A stretch of 64,000 nucleotides of DNA from Tridacna crocea (GCA_943736015.1 OX031062.1:53680962-53744961); one strand, 5' to 3'; shown: positions 1-11,279, counted from the first letter of the stretch. Program-made: numbers and translations. Notes: generated by a model not told the origin, from the sequence alone.

Positions 1-84
1 CCATCTGAGCCACTTTAAAATTGTCGTCTGCAAATGCTTTCCACTTGGGTAGGTCTAAAATTTTGCCATGCGGTAAAGGGTTAA
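1..84 (+). mobile_element. hpA, right arm only (cut by window edge)
   Basis: Long-arm sequence GTCGTCTGCAAATGCTTTCC and the end GGTAAAGGGTTAA. Confidence 0.8.
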
Positions 85-197
85 CCCCTATCTTACTGAG
101 TAAGAGAACAGAAACTATCAAGTCTGTAGTGAAAACCTAAATTGAGCTATTTCAAAGGTATTTTGTAAGGGAAAGATATATCTCCTGATCTTACAGT

Positions 198-254
198 GTA
201 GATCCAAGATCAGACTGCACATTCTGTGCAGTCTGATCTTAGCTCTACACTGTC
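198..254. repeat. Hairpin of dispersed repeat G
   Basis: AAGATCAGACTGCACA pairs with TGTGCAGTCTGATCTT. Relatives occur near 41815-41865, 42205-42260, 48885-48935 and 49035-49090. Confidence 0.6.
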
Positions 255-334
255 CACAAAAGGCCAGCGAGTCGCACCAGGCAGCCTAAGAGTTAATGCA
301 TCTCTTTTATGCATGATGCCAAAGAAGTCATTAT

Positions 335-563
335 TTAACTCCTTACCAAACGACAAAACTGTGGACTTGTCCAAACTGAAAGCACTTGCAGACGACAAAA
401 TAAAGGTGGCTAAAAAATTGAAATTTGTGTTGGAAAGGGTAGAAAACATTGTGGGAAAAGGAGAAAATGCTGGTAACCAGCATTTTCTCCTTTTCCCACA
501 ATGTTTTCAAAAGGCTTCTTTCTCAGGGTTGTTAAAAGTCTGGATTGTGTGGTAATGAGTTAA
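335..563 (-). mobile_element. hpA copy, complete
   Basis: Both TTAA ends and an intact stem with a GGTAACC centre. It shares its right TTAA with the next copy. Confidence 0.88.
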
Positions 564-788
564 CCCATTACCAAACGACAATATTTTAGACTGGTCCAAC
601 TTGAAAGCATTTGTAGACTACAAAATAATAGTGACTGAAAATTTGAAATTTGTTATGTGAAGGGTAGAAAACATTGTGGGAAAAGGAGAAAATGCTGGTT
701 ACCAGCATTTTCTCCTTTTCCCACAATGTTTTCTATAGGCTTCTTTCTCCGGGGCGTCAAAAGTAGGGATTGTGTGGTAATGGGTTAA
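560..788 (-). mobile_element. hpA copy, complete
   Basis: Head-to-tail with the previous copy through one TTAA. GGTTACC centre. Confidence 0.88.
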
Positions 789-1224
789 CTATGGATCCAA
801 ATATATTTTGTAACTACTGACGGAATCATGAGGTACAATGGTCATTGAACAAGCAGAAAATTTGCCAAACCTCCAACCCAGGTCAGCCTGCACAGACTGA
901 CCTTGGCCAACACTTAACCTTTTTTTCACAAAGTATGGCTAAACACTGGCCTAAAGACATTACTTCAGAAAAGTTATTTTTTCAAAGATCATTAATGAAC
1001 TAGAATAGTAAGAAACAACAACTACAAATTTTAGGGTTTTTTTGTAAAGAATGATTTATTTCATGTATTTATGCAGTTTTGTTGTATGAAAAATAGTTAT
1101 AAAACTATAAACAGTTAATACATTTTTTCTATTTTTATATTCATTCTGATACTATGTATTAACCAAGGTATACCAACTTCATTTCTTTCTTTGAATTGAC
1201 TCAGGATTAAAAATGGCTATGGTT
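789..1224. other. No gene seen
   Basis: AT-rich stretch downstream of the membrane protein gene's 3' end. The only structure is a weak CCAGGTCAGCCTGCACAGAC hairpin of the dispersed type noted at 10695. Confidence 0.5.
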
Positions 1225-1448
1225 TTAACTCTTTATCAAACGACACCATTTTGGACTGGTCCAAATTGAAAGCACTTGCAGACGACAAAATAAACGGAAC
1301 TCAAAATTAAAACTTGTTTTAAGCAGGATAGAAAACATTCTGGGAAAAGGAGAAAAGCTGGTTACCAGCCTTTTTCAATTTCCAATTATATTTTAAAAAG
1401 CTTCATCCTTCAGGGTTTTCAAAATTGGAGACTGCATGGTAAATGGTA
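1225..1448 (-). mobile_element. hpA copy, diverged
   Basis: Left TTAA is kept; the right end has decayed to GGTAAATGGTAA. The stem has several mismatches. Confidence 0.75.
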
Positions 1449-1734
1449 AAAATCATTGATCCTATTTAACATAAATCATATAAGGACAAAATAGCCCATT
1501 TTTTGCCAGATGAATATTTTTTTAAAAGCACCAATACAAAAAGATACAATTACAGATTTACATAATGTCAACAAATATGTACAAGCCTTGTTGTGGAAGT
1601 GATAGCGGATAAAAATGTTTGGAATGGTATAATGTGATTATGATTTTTTATAAACTTAAATTCTGGCTTCTAGAAACTGACCCTATGCCACACAAAGCTG
1701 AGTTTTAGCAACCCTGAGCAAGACCCCTTTTGCA

Positions 1735-1800
1735 AACATGGTGAGAAAATAGAGAAAATGCTGGTAACCAGCATTTTCTCCATTTTCTCACCATGTTTTT
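1735..1800. mobile_element. hpA hairpin core alone
   Basis: AACATGGTGAGAAAATAGAG and its inverse around GCTGGTAACCAGC. The arms are not recognisable. Confidence 0.65.
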
Positions 1801-2089
1801 TTTTTCTGTCAGAAAACTTCAGCCCATTTGTACTGATTCCAAAGATGAAGTTTTGAATTTCCGGGAGTCTATAATTTGTGTGGGGAAAGGGATAAGAGGA
1901 TAAAATACTATAAAAGGATCACTAGCTTCACAAATAAAAGGAAATGTACATAGCACACAATATCTTTTTGTTGCAAATACACAATAAGATGGGTTTTGGG
2001 AAAAAAATTCTTTAATAACCATTCATCAAATCTTGATTTAGCACTTTACCTTACAGTTCTAATTTTTAATAAGTCAAGAACAAAAAGCT

Positions 2090-2234
2090 TTTGAAAGTAT
2101 TTTGGTATTTTCTCCTTTTTCAACAATGTTTCTATCTCTTCAAAGAAAAACTCCCATTTTGCCATATTTATTTCATTGTCTGCAAATGCTTTCAAACTGA
2201 GCAAGTCCAAATTTTTTTGTTTGGCAATGAGTCA
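2090..2234 (+). mobile_element. hpA right half
   Basis: Starts in the stem (TTTTCTCCTTTTTCAACAAT) and runs to TTTGGCAATGAGTCAA. Confidence 0.65.
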
Positions 2235-2389
2235 AAAGACTTGAGGCATGCAGGCTTTTTGAAAACATTGAGAAAATATAAATTACTGATAACCAGCACT
2301 TGCTATTTCTCAAAGACTAAATGCCACCACTTAAGCCATAATTATTCAACTTAGACTAGTTGCCTCCAAAAGTGCTAAAGTGGTAAAGA

Positions 2390-2527
2390 GGAACCCTAAG
2401 AAAGAAGCCTTTTGAAAAGATTGCGGGAAAAAGACACTTCCCATCATACAGGTCACATCTAATTTGTTGTCTGCAAATGCTTTCAATTAGAAACAGCCTA
2501 ATAATTTGTCATATGGTCAAGATTTAA
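2390..2527 (+). mobile_element. hpA copy, decayed with core deleted
   Basis: AAGAAAGAAGCCTTTTGAAA joins directly to the long arm TTGTTGTCTGCAAATGC. Confidence 0.55.
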
Positions 2528-2741
2528 ACATTTACCAAACAATTTCTGGTTTTCACAACCCAGATGCAGACCTTCTGAAAACATTGTGGGAAATGGGAAA
2601 ATGCTGGTAACCTGTATTTTCTCCTTTTCCAACAATATTTCCTACTCTTCAAGTTGTAATTTTTGAGTCATGTTTATTTTGTCGTCTGCAAATGCTTTGA
2701 ATATGAACAAGTCTAAACTTTTATCATTTGGTAAAGATTTA
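2523..2741 (+). mobile_element. hpA copy, diverged
   Basis: TTTAAA at the left and GGTAAAGATTTA at the right; the stem pairs imperfectly. Confidence 0.75.
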
Positions 2742-3156
2742 CATGAACACTTTTTCCTTGAGATACTCCTTGTTTGTATGTTCTGTATAATGTTCTAGAG
2801 GGATCAAACTTGTCAACTAACTCATGTAGAATAACATTTTCTGTTGATATTTTTTTCACAAAGAAATTTGTACTAGAAATGAGATTCTGCTTAAACATAT
2901 TATGCCTGGGAATTTTGAAAACAAAACTATTCGATTAGTTAAGGAGACATATCGTATGCTTCTATTCAATCAAGTAATTCAGTCAAAGTCTGTATCCAAA
3001 GACCACCCAGTCAAATTTGAAACAGTGGTCTTTTACAGCAGGTAGCCTTATATTGCAAGTTCAGTAAAGTTAATTCAACAAGGAATTATAGGATCTAAAC
3101 CATCATTTTCCCCTTTTCAAGCAATCTATTCATTTATGCAGTCTTGCTCAGGGCAG
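2742..3156. other. No gene seen
   Basis: AT-rich; short open frames only, no repeat recognised. Confidence 0.5.
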
Positions 3157-3385
3157 TTTACCCTTCACAAAACCACAAAATTTAAGCCTTGTTGAAATTG
3201 AAAGCATTTGCAAATTACAATTTCAGTGTGGCTCAAATGGTGCAATTTTTCTTTGACAGGGGAGAAAACATTGTGGGAAAAGGAGAAAATGCTGGTTACC
3301 AGCATTTTCTCCTTTTCCCGCAATGTTTCCAGAAGGTTTCTTTCCCAGCGGTGTAAAAAGTCAGGATTGTGTGGTAAATTGTTAA
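3157..3385 (-). mobile_element. hpA copy, complete
   Basis: Left end decayed to TTTACCC, right end GGTAAATTGTTAA. The core stem is perfect except for one C. Confidence 0.85.
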
Positions 3386-3510
3386 CATACTGGATCATTT
3401 CATGAAGTGTTAAATCTCAATAGCAATTTTAATGACCCCGTTGAAGAAGGCTTTTGAATTGTGGGAAAAGAAGGAAACCCTTGTGACTAGATACTAGTCT
3501 TGTAAGGGGG

Positions 3511-3655
3511 TTAACTCTTTACCACATGATAAATATTCCAGACTATTCAAATGAAAACCACATGCAGGCAACAAATCTGACTCAAATGACAGCCTTTTCA
3601 TCTTTGAGTTTAGGTAAAAAACATTGTGGGCAAAGAAAAAAAATACAGATTACCT
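3511..3655 (-). mobile_element. hpA left part, truncated
   Basis: TTAACTCTTTACCACATGA and the long arm; breaks off in the stem. Confidence 0.6.
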
Positions 3656-5212
3656 GAAATATTTTTTTAAAAATCCATGTTTGGGTCAAGATAACAATAG
3701 ATTGTTTGATACAGGATTAAGTTATACATGTATTTTATAGAATATGGCACATTAATTGCTACAATAACATTGTATAAAGTAATTGTACAAAATAACTGTT
3801 TATATATACACTGGTTTTTTGCAATGCTTAATGACTACAAAACAAATCTGTTTATCACAAATATTAGACAAAACATGAAAAACATAGTATCAAACATAGC
3901 TTAAAACACTTTTAAGCTAGCTAAAGTATGATGTAGGTAACACGTTGACATTTTAATGACGTCATATACTCCACTAGTGGTCAGACCGACCTTTTATTTT
4001 AGCTGTAAGTATGAGGTTTTATGTCAAACTCAGAAAGCACATATCAGAAATCAAAACCTATTAACTCATTATCAAACGAAAAAATTTTAGGTTTGTTCAA
4101 ATCAAAAACATTTGCAGATGACAAAATAAAAGTGATCCAAAATTTGAAATTTGTTTTGTGAAAGGTAGAAAACATTATGGGAAAAAGGAGAAAATGCTGG
4201 TTACCAGCATGTTCTCCTTTTCCCACAATGTTTTCTAAAGGCTTCTTTCTCAGGGGCTCAAAATTAGGGATTGTGTGGTAATGGGTTAAGAAAAAGGATA
4301 AATGGCCTCTACACTCTAGTCAATGGGGACTAGGGCTGAAATCTGCCAAGAACTTTAAAAAAAAAAACACATTAGAATAGAGGAGTCAAATCTAACTTGT
4401 CATATTGCAACATACTATGGAACACTAATACCAGACTGAATCTAAACAACAAAGCATTACATAGAAACATCTAACATTGCCTTCCGCTTTACAGCATAAG
4501 TTTCTAAATCAATTGGTATATGCATCATGTTTTTCTGTTCTCCTTTTTTCTTCTTCATCATATTATATCTATACATATCAAAGTCAGTGCTGAGTTTATA
4601 CCCACATCATTCAAATGAATTTTACAAGCACCATATGAAAAAAACGGCCAGATGGCATGCGGGGCGATGTCAGCATACACCATTATAACAATAAAGCCAT
4701 ACTTGTGCAAGAAACTTTGCAAAAACTAAACATAGAAACATCAAACAACCTTCCCTATAATTCAGTCCTGAACCCCTTGTGATCTCTAGCTAGTTCCTGT
4801 TTTGAAGGGTTCCCTATGTGGTGTGCGCAATGAGAGCAGAAAGGAACTAACCATCGCTATGACTGGGTCCTTGAAAACAATGTCAAGTGACACAGTCATG
4901 CATGTGTTTTGTGCATGAGAATCAAGAATTATTAAGTGCATAGAATTCAAAGTAGGTTACCTTCAAAAATAGTAAACTTTAAAGCTTGCTTTTTATGACA
5001 ATATTCCAATAAAAATCTGATTGCCTCTCCCAGCTTTAAAAAAAAAAAATGGATAACTATGTCTGCGATCTAATAGTACACATTTTTTAATTTTTGGAAA
5101 AAGGGGTTGATGCTGGTATTCTGCATTTTCTGTCTTTTACCCCAAGTTTTCCAAAAAGGGTAACTTACATAAAAATTTCAGTGAGACCTATGAAGAATCA
5201 AATTTTTTATGC
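3656..5212. other. Mostly unannotated, one hpA copy inside
   Basis: Apart from the copy at 4061-4289, I see AT-rich sequence with poly-A runs and no coding signature. Confidence 0.5.
4061..4289 (-). mobile_element. hpA copy, complete
   Basis: Both TTAA present. The stem is interrupted by one extra A. Confidence 0.87.
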
Positions 5213-5400
5213 TTGGCCCTTTACCATACAATGACGACTTTTGACAACCCTGAGGTAGAAGCCTTTTGGAAACATTGCGGAAAAAGGAGAAAATGCTTTC
5301 TACCCTTCTCAAATTAAATTTCAGTTTTTCAGTCACACTAATTTTGTCGTCTGCAAATGCTTTCAATTTAGACTTGTCTAAAATTTTATTGGCTGGTGAA
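5213..5400 (+). mobile_element. hpA copy missing the right stem
   Basis: The left stem GGAAAAAGGAGAAAATGC runs straight into CTACCCTTC, so the second half of the hairpin is deleted. Confidence 0.78.
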
Positions 5401-5695
5401 TGTTTAGATGCATTCACATTTGAATACTCCTCATTCTGCAACAATTTCTGCTGACAATACTTTCTTTTACTTTCTGAAATGCTTACCTGTAAGCACTTCT
5501 ACAATCACATGACCAACTTATGGATAACAAAAAATACAGTGCCCTATGATTGGGTCAATATTATTACAGTACAACAAATCTACAACTCAAGTCTACAACT
5601 GCTATAAATGCAGCCAATCAAATTTACAACTTTGTTAAGATACTTATTTCAACCCTTTATAAACTATTCCATGTCTTCATGACTTTTGGAGAAAA

Positions 5696-5881
5696 CAGAC
5701 ATTTAAGAACATTGCTGGAAGTAGAGAAAATGCCAGTAACCAGCATTTTTTCCGTTTCCCGCAATGTACTCTACCAATGATTTCAGTCAAACTTGCCAGC
5801 ATTTTCTCCTTTTCTCACAATGTTTTCAAAAGGCTTCTATCTAAGGGTTGTAATAACCATGATTGTATGGTAAAGGGTTAA
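5696..5881 (-). mobile_element. hpA copy, rearranged
   Basis: Two hairpin remnants (5696-5775 and 5797-5840) ending in a good GGTAAAGGGTTAA terminus. Confidence 0.6.
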
Positions 5882-6107
5882 AGAGAGACAAAAAAATAAC
5901 AATAAAAAGTTTTGTTGACAAATATGAAACAAGATTTCATAAAAGCCAAAATACACACTCATTGACTTTCCCTTCATTTCCATGAATATCAAAATATATG
6001 AATTAATATAATGGGCATACATAAGATAGTTGTCAGTTATATGGTATGACATGTACCTACTAAATATTGGGCAAATATTGCCAAATATTGGTATTAGGCA
6101 TGAAATA

Positions 6108-6400
6108 ACTAGAGCTGTCACTGAATGTGACTTAATACCCCTGCCACACTTTAGCAGAAAAAAGTGTCAAGTTCAAGGGGAGATAATTCCTCAACCAGGA
6201 AGAGTTGACACTAGAAAATTGCATCTTGCAAATCTTCAATATATGATCAATATTTGTGCAAAGTTGCAATACAATTGTAGGACAACTGTAGGATTTGCAA
6301 CACAAAATTAATAGTACTTTGTACACAGATGGACACACAGATGGACACACAGGCTGATTCTAGTATACACCCAAAAGCATTCATTTTGTGCGGGTATAAT
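6108..6400 (+). repeat. Dispersed repeat H, copy 1
   Basis: From ACTAGAGCTGTCACTGAATG to TTGTGCGGGTATAAT, with a GGACACACAGATGGACACAC stretch near the end. Same family as 15324-15628 and, inverted, 56850-57134. Confidence 0.7.
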
Positions 6401-6490
6401 AATGGTCAAATATGTACATGTATTAGGCACAAAGGATAATTGTCATAGACTAAACATAGAATTCAAGTCAGTCTCTGTGAAAAGGGGGAT

Positions 6491-6722
6491 TTAACCCTTT
6501 CCAAAACGGCAAATTTCAGACCAGACCAAATTGAAGGCATTTCGCAGATGACAAATTTACAGTGGCTAAAAAGATGATTTTTCTATATGATAGGGTAGAA
6601 AACATTGTGGGAAAAAGGAGAAAATGCTGGTTACCAGCATTTTCTCCTTTTTTTCCACAATGTTTTCAAAAGGCTTCTATTCCTGACCCGTAAAAACCAG
6701 GGATTTTTTGGGAAAGGGTTAA
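6491..6722 (-). mobile_element. hpA copy, complete
   Basis: Ends TTAACCCTTTCC and GGGAAAGGGTTAA. The central stem has extra T residues on one side. Confidence 0.85.
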
Positions 6723-6811
6723 GGCAGCTGCAAAAATATCAAGCAGTATGAGCAAGCTGACCTGAATCAATTTTTTTAATCATTAGTCAATTTTCTGCAT
6801 GTCAGCATAAC

Positions 6812-7040
6812 TTAACCCATTACCACACAATCCCTACTTTTGATGCCCCTGAGAAAGACGCCTATTGAAAACACTGTGGGAAAAGGAGAAAATGCTGGTA
6901 ACCAGCATTTTCTCCTTTTCCCACAGTGTTTTCTACCCTTCCCAGAACAAATTTCTATTTTTCAGTCACCTTTATTTTGTCGTCTGCAAATGCTTTCAAT
7001 TTGGACCGGTCCAAAACTTTCTCATGTGGTAATGGGTTAA
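6812..7040 (+). mobile_element. hpA copy, complete
   Basis: TTAACCCATTACCA and TGGTAATGGGTTAA are perfect inverses; the stem is perfect. Confidence 0.9.
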
Positions 7041-7072
7041 GGGGATACTAGTTATGGGATGATGATAATATC

Positions 7073-7301
7073 TTAACCCTTTACCAAATGACATTTTTTT
7101 TAACAGGACCAAATTCAAAGCATCTGCAGAAAACAAATTAAATCTTGGTAATATGTTGAATTCTGACTTTGATAGGGCAGAAAATATTGTGAGAAAAGGA
7201 GAAAATGCTGGTTATCAGCATTTTCTCCTTTTTTCCACAATTTTTTCTACAGGCTTCTTTCTTATGGTCGTTAAAAGTCGGCATTTGTGGTAAAGGGTTA
7301 C
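7073..7301 (-). mobile_element. hpA copy, nearly complete
   Basis: Left TTAA; right end GGTAAAGGGTTAC with the last base changed. Lies 32 bp after the previous copy. Confidence 0.82.
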
Positions 7302-7454
7302 ATGTAAAATGTCAAGGACTCTAATGCTGACCATTGATACAGTTTGAGAGTATTTTTGTATGTCAATAAATGCTTGTACATGTACATGTGTGTAAATGAA
7401 TAAGGGCTAGAGGCAAATGATACTCAAATAAAACACTGAATTCTAAATCATCAT

Positions 7455-8230
7455 TTAAAGGTGGCCCTTCAGATTTTGGGAGAAAATTTCACTAAAAATA
7501 CAAAAAAAAAAAATCATCCTTGTACTCCAAAAGCCTTATAACTTTCATTCATTAAACCCCGTAGTCGAAAACTATCCGACAGGTAGATAAATTAGAGATT
7601 TACTACAGCCCTGGTCGACACTGAAGGGAAACACGGTCTATTTTTACATGAGCAACTCGCTCATTTACAAATCCGAAATATACAAACAAAGCTTCAAACA
7701 TAGCATCCGAAGTTCTAGACATTATGGAAAATAATTAAATATTTGTTATGTTATGGAATTTAACCCATTACCACTCAATCCCTACTTTTGACGCCCCTGA
7801 GGAAGTAGCCTTTAGAAAACATTGAGGGAAAAGGAGAAAATGCTGGTAACCAGCATTTTCTCCTTTCCCCACAATGTTTTCTACCCTTCACAAAACAAAT
7901 TTCAAATTTTCAGTCACCTTTATTTTGTCGTCTGCAAATGCTTTCAATTTGGACTAGTCAGAAGTTTTCTCGTGTGGTAAAGAGTTAATAGGCATAAGTC
8001 ACATGCAAGTCACTTAACATTCCCACAATGCTTTTTTGATTTTGGCGGGAAATCTAAAAATAGCTTAAGAGGCTATGTAGCCTTTTATGGGAATATCACC
8101 AAAGAATTTTTTTTTGTAATTTTATGATTCTTAATTACTGATGATTCATATTGTTTTTTCACATAAATTTCAGTGATATATATATTTTTTAATTTGGTGG
8201 GATGTGAAAATTCTAAATACCCACCTTTAA
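7455..8230 (+). mobile_element. TTAA-flanked element (family B), interrupted by hpA
   Basis: Begins TTAA AGGTGGCCC and ends ACCCACCT TTAA, so the ends are short inverted repeats. About 550 bp of its own sequence is split by an hpA copy at 7760-7988. The uninterrupted sibling is at 57559-58112. Confidence 0.8.
7760..7988 (+). mobile_element. hpA copy inserted in family B element
   Basis: TTAA at 7760-7763 and 7985-7988 with 221 bp between. The sibling family B copy has a single TTAA here, so this is the clearest insertion footprint. Confidence 0.92.
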
Positions 8231-8272
8231 GTTGTTAAATTTAAAAACATCAAAGTTAAATGCACAAACTAT

Positions 8273-8501
8273 TTAACTCTTTACCAAACTACAAAATTTT
8301 AGACAGGTCCAAATTCAAAGCATATGCAGACGACAAGATAAAAGTGACTGAAAATTTGAAATTTGTTTTGGGAAGGGTAAAAAACATTGTTGGAAAAGGA
8401 GAAACTGCTGTTTACCAGCATTTTCTCCTTTTCCTTCAATGTTTTCAGAAGGCTTTTTTCTCATGGTCGGTAAAAGTCGGGACTGTGTGGTAATGGGTTA
8501 A
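8273..8501 (-). mobile_element. hpA copy, complete
   Basis: Both TTAA present; the stem has compensating and non-compensating changes (GTTGGAAAAGG / CCTTTTCCTTCAA). Confidence 0.86.
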
Positions 8502-8811
8502 GACAGAATCAGTTTGCCAAAATTAGAGCTTTCACTAAACATAATCATTACCCGTACCAGCTCTTTGTCACAAAACAGCTCTATGTCACAAAATGCAGAA
8601 TGGTTTACATCAGGGTCATGAAACAGCAATTCAAATATACCCCTCCCACGTCACTTTGTTGTAGGTGGGTTAAAAATTTAGAAGTTCCTTGTATATAAGC
8701 AAAACAGGCTTTACATGAGCTCCATGAATAAATGGTGTCAACCTATCAGAAATACATTGTGTGGAAAAGAAGGAGTTACTTTTGACAAGCAATTACCCCT
8801 CCCCCTACAGA
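8502..8811. other. No gene seen
   Basis: Small direct repeat CTCTTTGTCACAAAACAG / CTCTATGTCACAAAATGC near 8560-8600; otherwise featureless. Confidence 0.45.
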
Positions 8812-9030
8812 GTATCTGTGGTCGTGAGGTAGAGTGTCGACCTCGTAACCAAAAGGCCCTGAGTTCGATCCCCGTGAGCGAGTGTCAACTTTGGGATTTT
8901 TCATTGGCCCACACATTTGGCACAAGTACTGGTGTAGTTCCCAGGAAATAGAATCGAGAGAGATTAGTATAAGTTGTAAGAACTTGTTTCTCAATCAATG
9001 TAAAATAAATATGTTAAACTAAACTACAGT
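8812..9030 (+). mobile_element. tRNA-derived SINE
   Basis: A tRNA-like head (GTGGTCGTGAGGTAGAGTG, box B GAGTTCGATCCCC) followed by an unrelated body with GCACAAGTACTGGTGTAG and an AT-rich end. Confidence 0.6.
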
Positions 9031-9075
9031 TTTTTTCAAAGGTTGAAGAGAAAAACATTTGGTGTTTTGATTGCG

Positions 9076-9250
9076 CTATCCTTTTACCAAACAAGTTTTA
9101 ATGGGAAAAAGGAGAAATGCTGTTTACACAGCAAGCAATTTCTCCTTTTCCAGCAATATTTTATTCACTTTCATAGGACAATCCCGTCATTTTCATTACA
9201 TCTGGAAGTGCTTTTAATATGGACAAGTTTAGATTTTTGGTTTCCTGGTT
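9076..9250 (+). mobile_element. hpA copy, decayed
   Basis: TTTTACCAAACAAG at the left, a shortened arm, and a long arm with GGACAAGTTTAG. Confidence 0.55.
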
Positions 9251-9634
9251 AAAAATTAATTCTTCTACTAGAACATTTTGCATTCATTCACACTGAAAGC
9301 ATTAAATTTGCTGATATCATATATCAAATCTGGCTTAATTGATGGTTTCTCTCTCTGAAAGGTTGGGAAACATTGTGAAAGCAGAGCAAAAAATGAGGTA
9401 AACAGCTTATCTGTGGTAAAATGGAAGTGGATAAGCAATGTACAAAACTAAAGCAGCAATTCATTTGCTGCAATGTAACACTTATCTATGAGAAAAAGCA
9501 TATAAAAGGGACGGCATGGTAAGTTCAGTTTAAAAATTGAACGAAAAATCAAGGAGACAGTTAACAAGTACAGGAGTTGCAATTCTCAATGCAGTGACTG
9601 GATGTCTGATTGGATGAGACATTATATCTAGTCA
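9251..9634. other. No gene seen
   Basis: One faint hpA-like word (GGTTGGGAAACATTGTG) near 9360; nothing coding. Confidence 0.45.
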
Positions 9635-9866
9635 TTAAATCTTTATCAAACAATCTCCGGTTTTAACAACCCTTGGAGAGAGGCCTCTTGAAAATATTGT
9701 GGGAAAAGGAGAAAATGCTGGTTACCAGCATTTTCTCCTTTTCCCACAATATTTTCTACTCTGTCAATGGCAAATTCTCCCATTTGAACCATCTTTAATT
9801 TTTTAGTCTGCCAATGCTTTCAATTTGCACCAGTCTAAGTGTTGTTGTCGTTTGGAAAAGAGTTAA
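9635..9866 (+). mobile_element. hpA copy, complete
   Basis: Ends TTAAATCTTTATCA and GGAAAAGAGTTAA; strong core stem. Confidence 0.85.
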
Positions 9867-10135
9867 ATGAAGAAATGCATAACAAATATATATAAAACTG
9901 TCTATCAAATTGCAAGCAAAACACATTGTAAAACCAAGCAAAACTGCATGTTATATGCAGCCTGATCTTAAACAACACTGTTCAAATCAAAAACTCAAAA
10001 ATGTTGTCACTAAACCCTTCATAGAATATAGGATGAAGTGTCTGTGAATGTCTGCAAACAGATCATTTACCAAATTTTAAATACGTTAATATAAATCTAA
10101 ATATTTTCGGCCAAATAAACATGCATTTACCTCTT

Positions 10136-10421
10136 TACTAAACAAGAAAAAAATCAGACTAGTCTAATTTGAAAGCATATGCAGACAACAAAATACTTGT
10201 AAATGTAATTGAAAAATTGAAATTTGCTTTAGGAAGGGTACAAAACATCATGGGAAAAGGAAAAAATAAACGAAGAAAATGCTAGTAACCAGCACTTTAT
10301 CCTTTTCTTTTTTCTACACTTCAAAACAGAAATTTTAGTTTTTAGTCACTTTTTTTTTTGCTGTCTGCAAATGCTTTCAATCTGGACAGGTCTAAAATTT
10401 CGCCATTTCGCAAAGAGTTAA
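10136..10421. mobile_element. hpA chimera with two long arms
   Basis: The long arm appears on both sides (GAAAGCATATGCAGACAAC at left, GTCTGCAAATGCTTTC at right) around a decayed core, instead of one short and one long arm. Confidence 0.7.
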
Positions 10422-11015
10422 ATGAGCATTGTTGGGCAATCATTTCCTTTGTAAAACTACTTTTTTTTACTTCTGTGGTTTGACAAAGGGTTAATGCAGC
10501 AGGTGGGTCAAAAGCACTGACAAAGGACAAGGGCGTCTCAAAGATACTACAAACAGTAAATAGGAAATCATTAAGTAGGCCTTACACAATCTTTGACTCT
10601 TAAATTTAAATTCCAAAATGAACCAATTCCTGTAAATAAAGTTGAAAATCTTTGACAGCCTGACACAAATCACTCATGCTGTTTCAAAAGGAGGCTTACC
10701 TGTAATGCATCTGCAAAAAGTATCGACCCATGTCATCTTGCGCAGTCTGCACAGGCTGAAATGGGTCAAAGCTTTTTGCTATTGGTCAATTTCCTGCATG
10801 TCTATGAACAAGTCCATCTAATGATTCAGTCAATTGCAAAACAAAATTGACTTAACATATCCACAATCATGCGACGACTTGCTTGGTATTATGCATAGCA
10901 GAGAATGCATTGAACCCTTTTTTGCCACAGCAGAGTTCAAACTGTTGGAGAGTAAAACCAAGAAATAAGACCACTCTACTAATAAAACAAAACCTTTAAA
11001 GTACCATGTTTGGTC
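10422..11015. other. No gene seen
   Basis: Holds the dispersed hairpin at 10695-10800 and an 11-bp AG...GT interval considered and rejected as an exon. Confidence 0.45.
10695..10800. repeat. Hairpin of dispersed repeat (GCAGTCTGCACAGGCTG type)
   Basis: GACCCATGTCATCTTGCGCA with the facing CAGGCTGAAATGGGTC. Related stretches are near 17950, 37920-38012, 45590-45650, 60980-61075 and 63745-63850. Confidence 0.5.
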
Positions 11016-11240
11016 TTAACCCTTTCCCAAACAAGCCCTGGTTTTTAAGGGTCATGAATGCCTTTTGAAAACATTGTGGGAAAAGGAGAAAATGCTGGTA
11101 ACCAGCATTTTCTCCTTTTCCAACAGTGTTTTCTACCCTTCCCAGAACAAATTTGAATATCTTAGTCACCTTTATTTTGTTGTCTGCAAATGCTTTCAAT
11201 ATGAACCAGTCTAAAGTTTTGTTGTTTGGTACAGGGTTAA
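11016..11240 (+). mobile_element. hpA copy, complete
   Basis: Both TTAA ends; strong stem; left arm opens TTAACCCTTTCCCAAACAAG. Confidence 0.86.
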
Positions 11241-11279
11241 AATACGAGTTTTAATGTACATGTATTCACCCACATAATA

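Noticed and set aside
226-555. Dozens of 60-120 residue open frames containing the peptide VGKGENAGYQHFLLFPQCFQ or its relatives
   Set aside because: They are translations of the hpA palindrome in different frames. They appear in both orientations, start and stop in the element, and vary like non-coding DNA.
8826-8885. Functional tRNA gene
   Set aside because: Box A and box B are present but the cloverleaf stems do not pair well, and an unrelated body follows, as in SINEs.
10704-10714. Eleven-base interval TTTGCAG|ATGCATTACAG|GTAAGC on the minus strand as a micro-exon of the membrane protein gene
   Set aside because: Exon 9 already ends in a stop followed by AATAAA, and the supposed acceptor lies inside a dispersed repeat word that recurs elsewhere.
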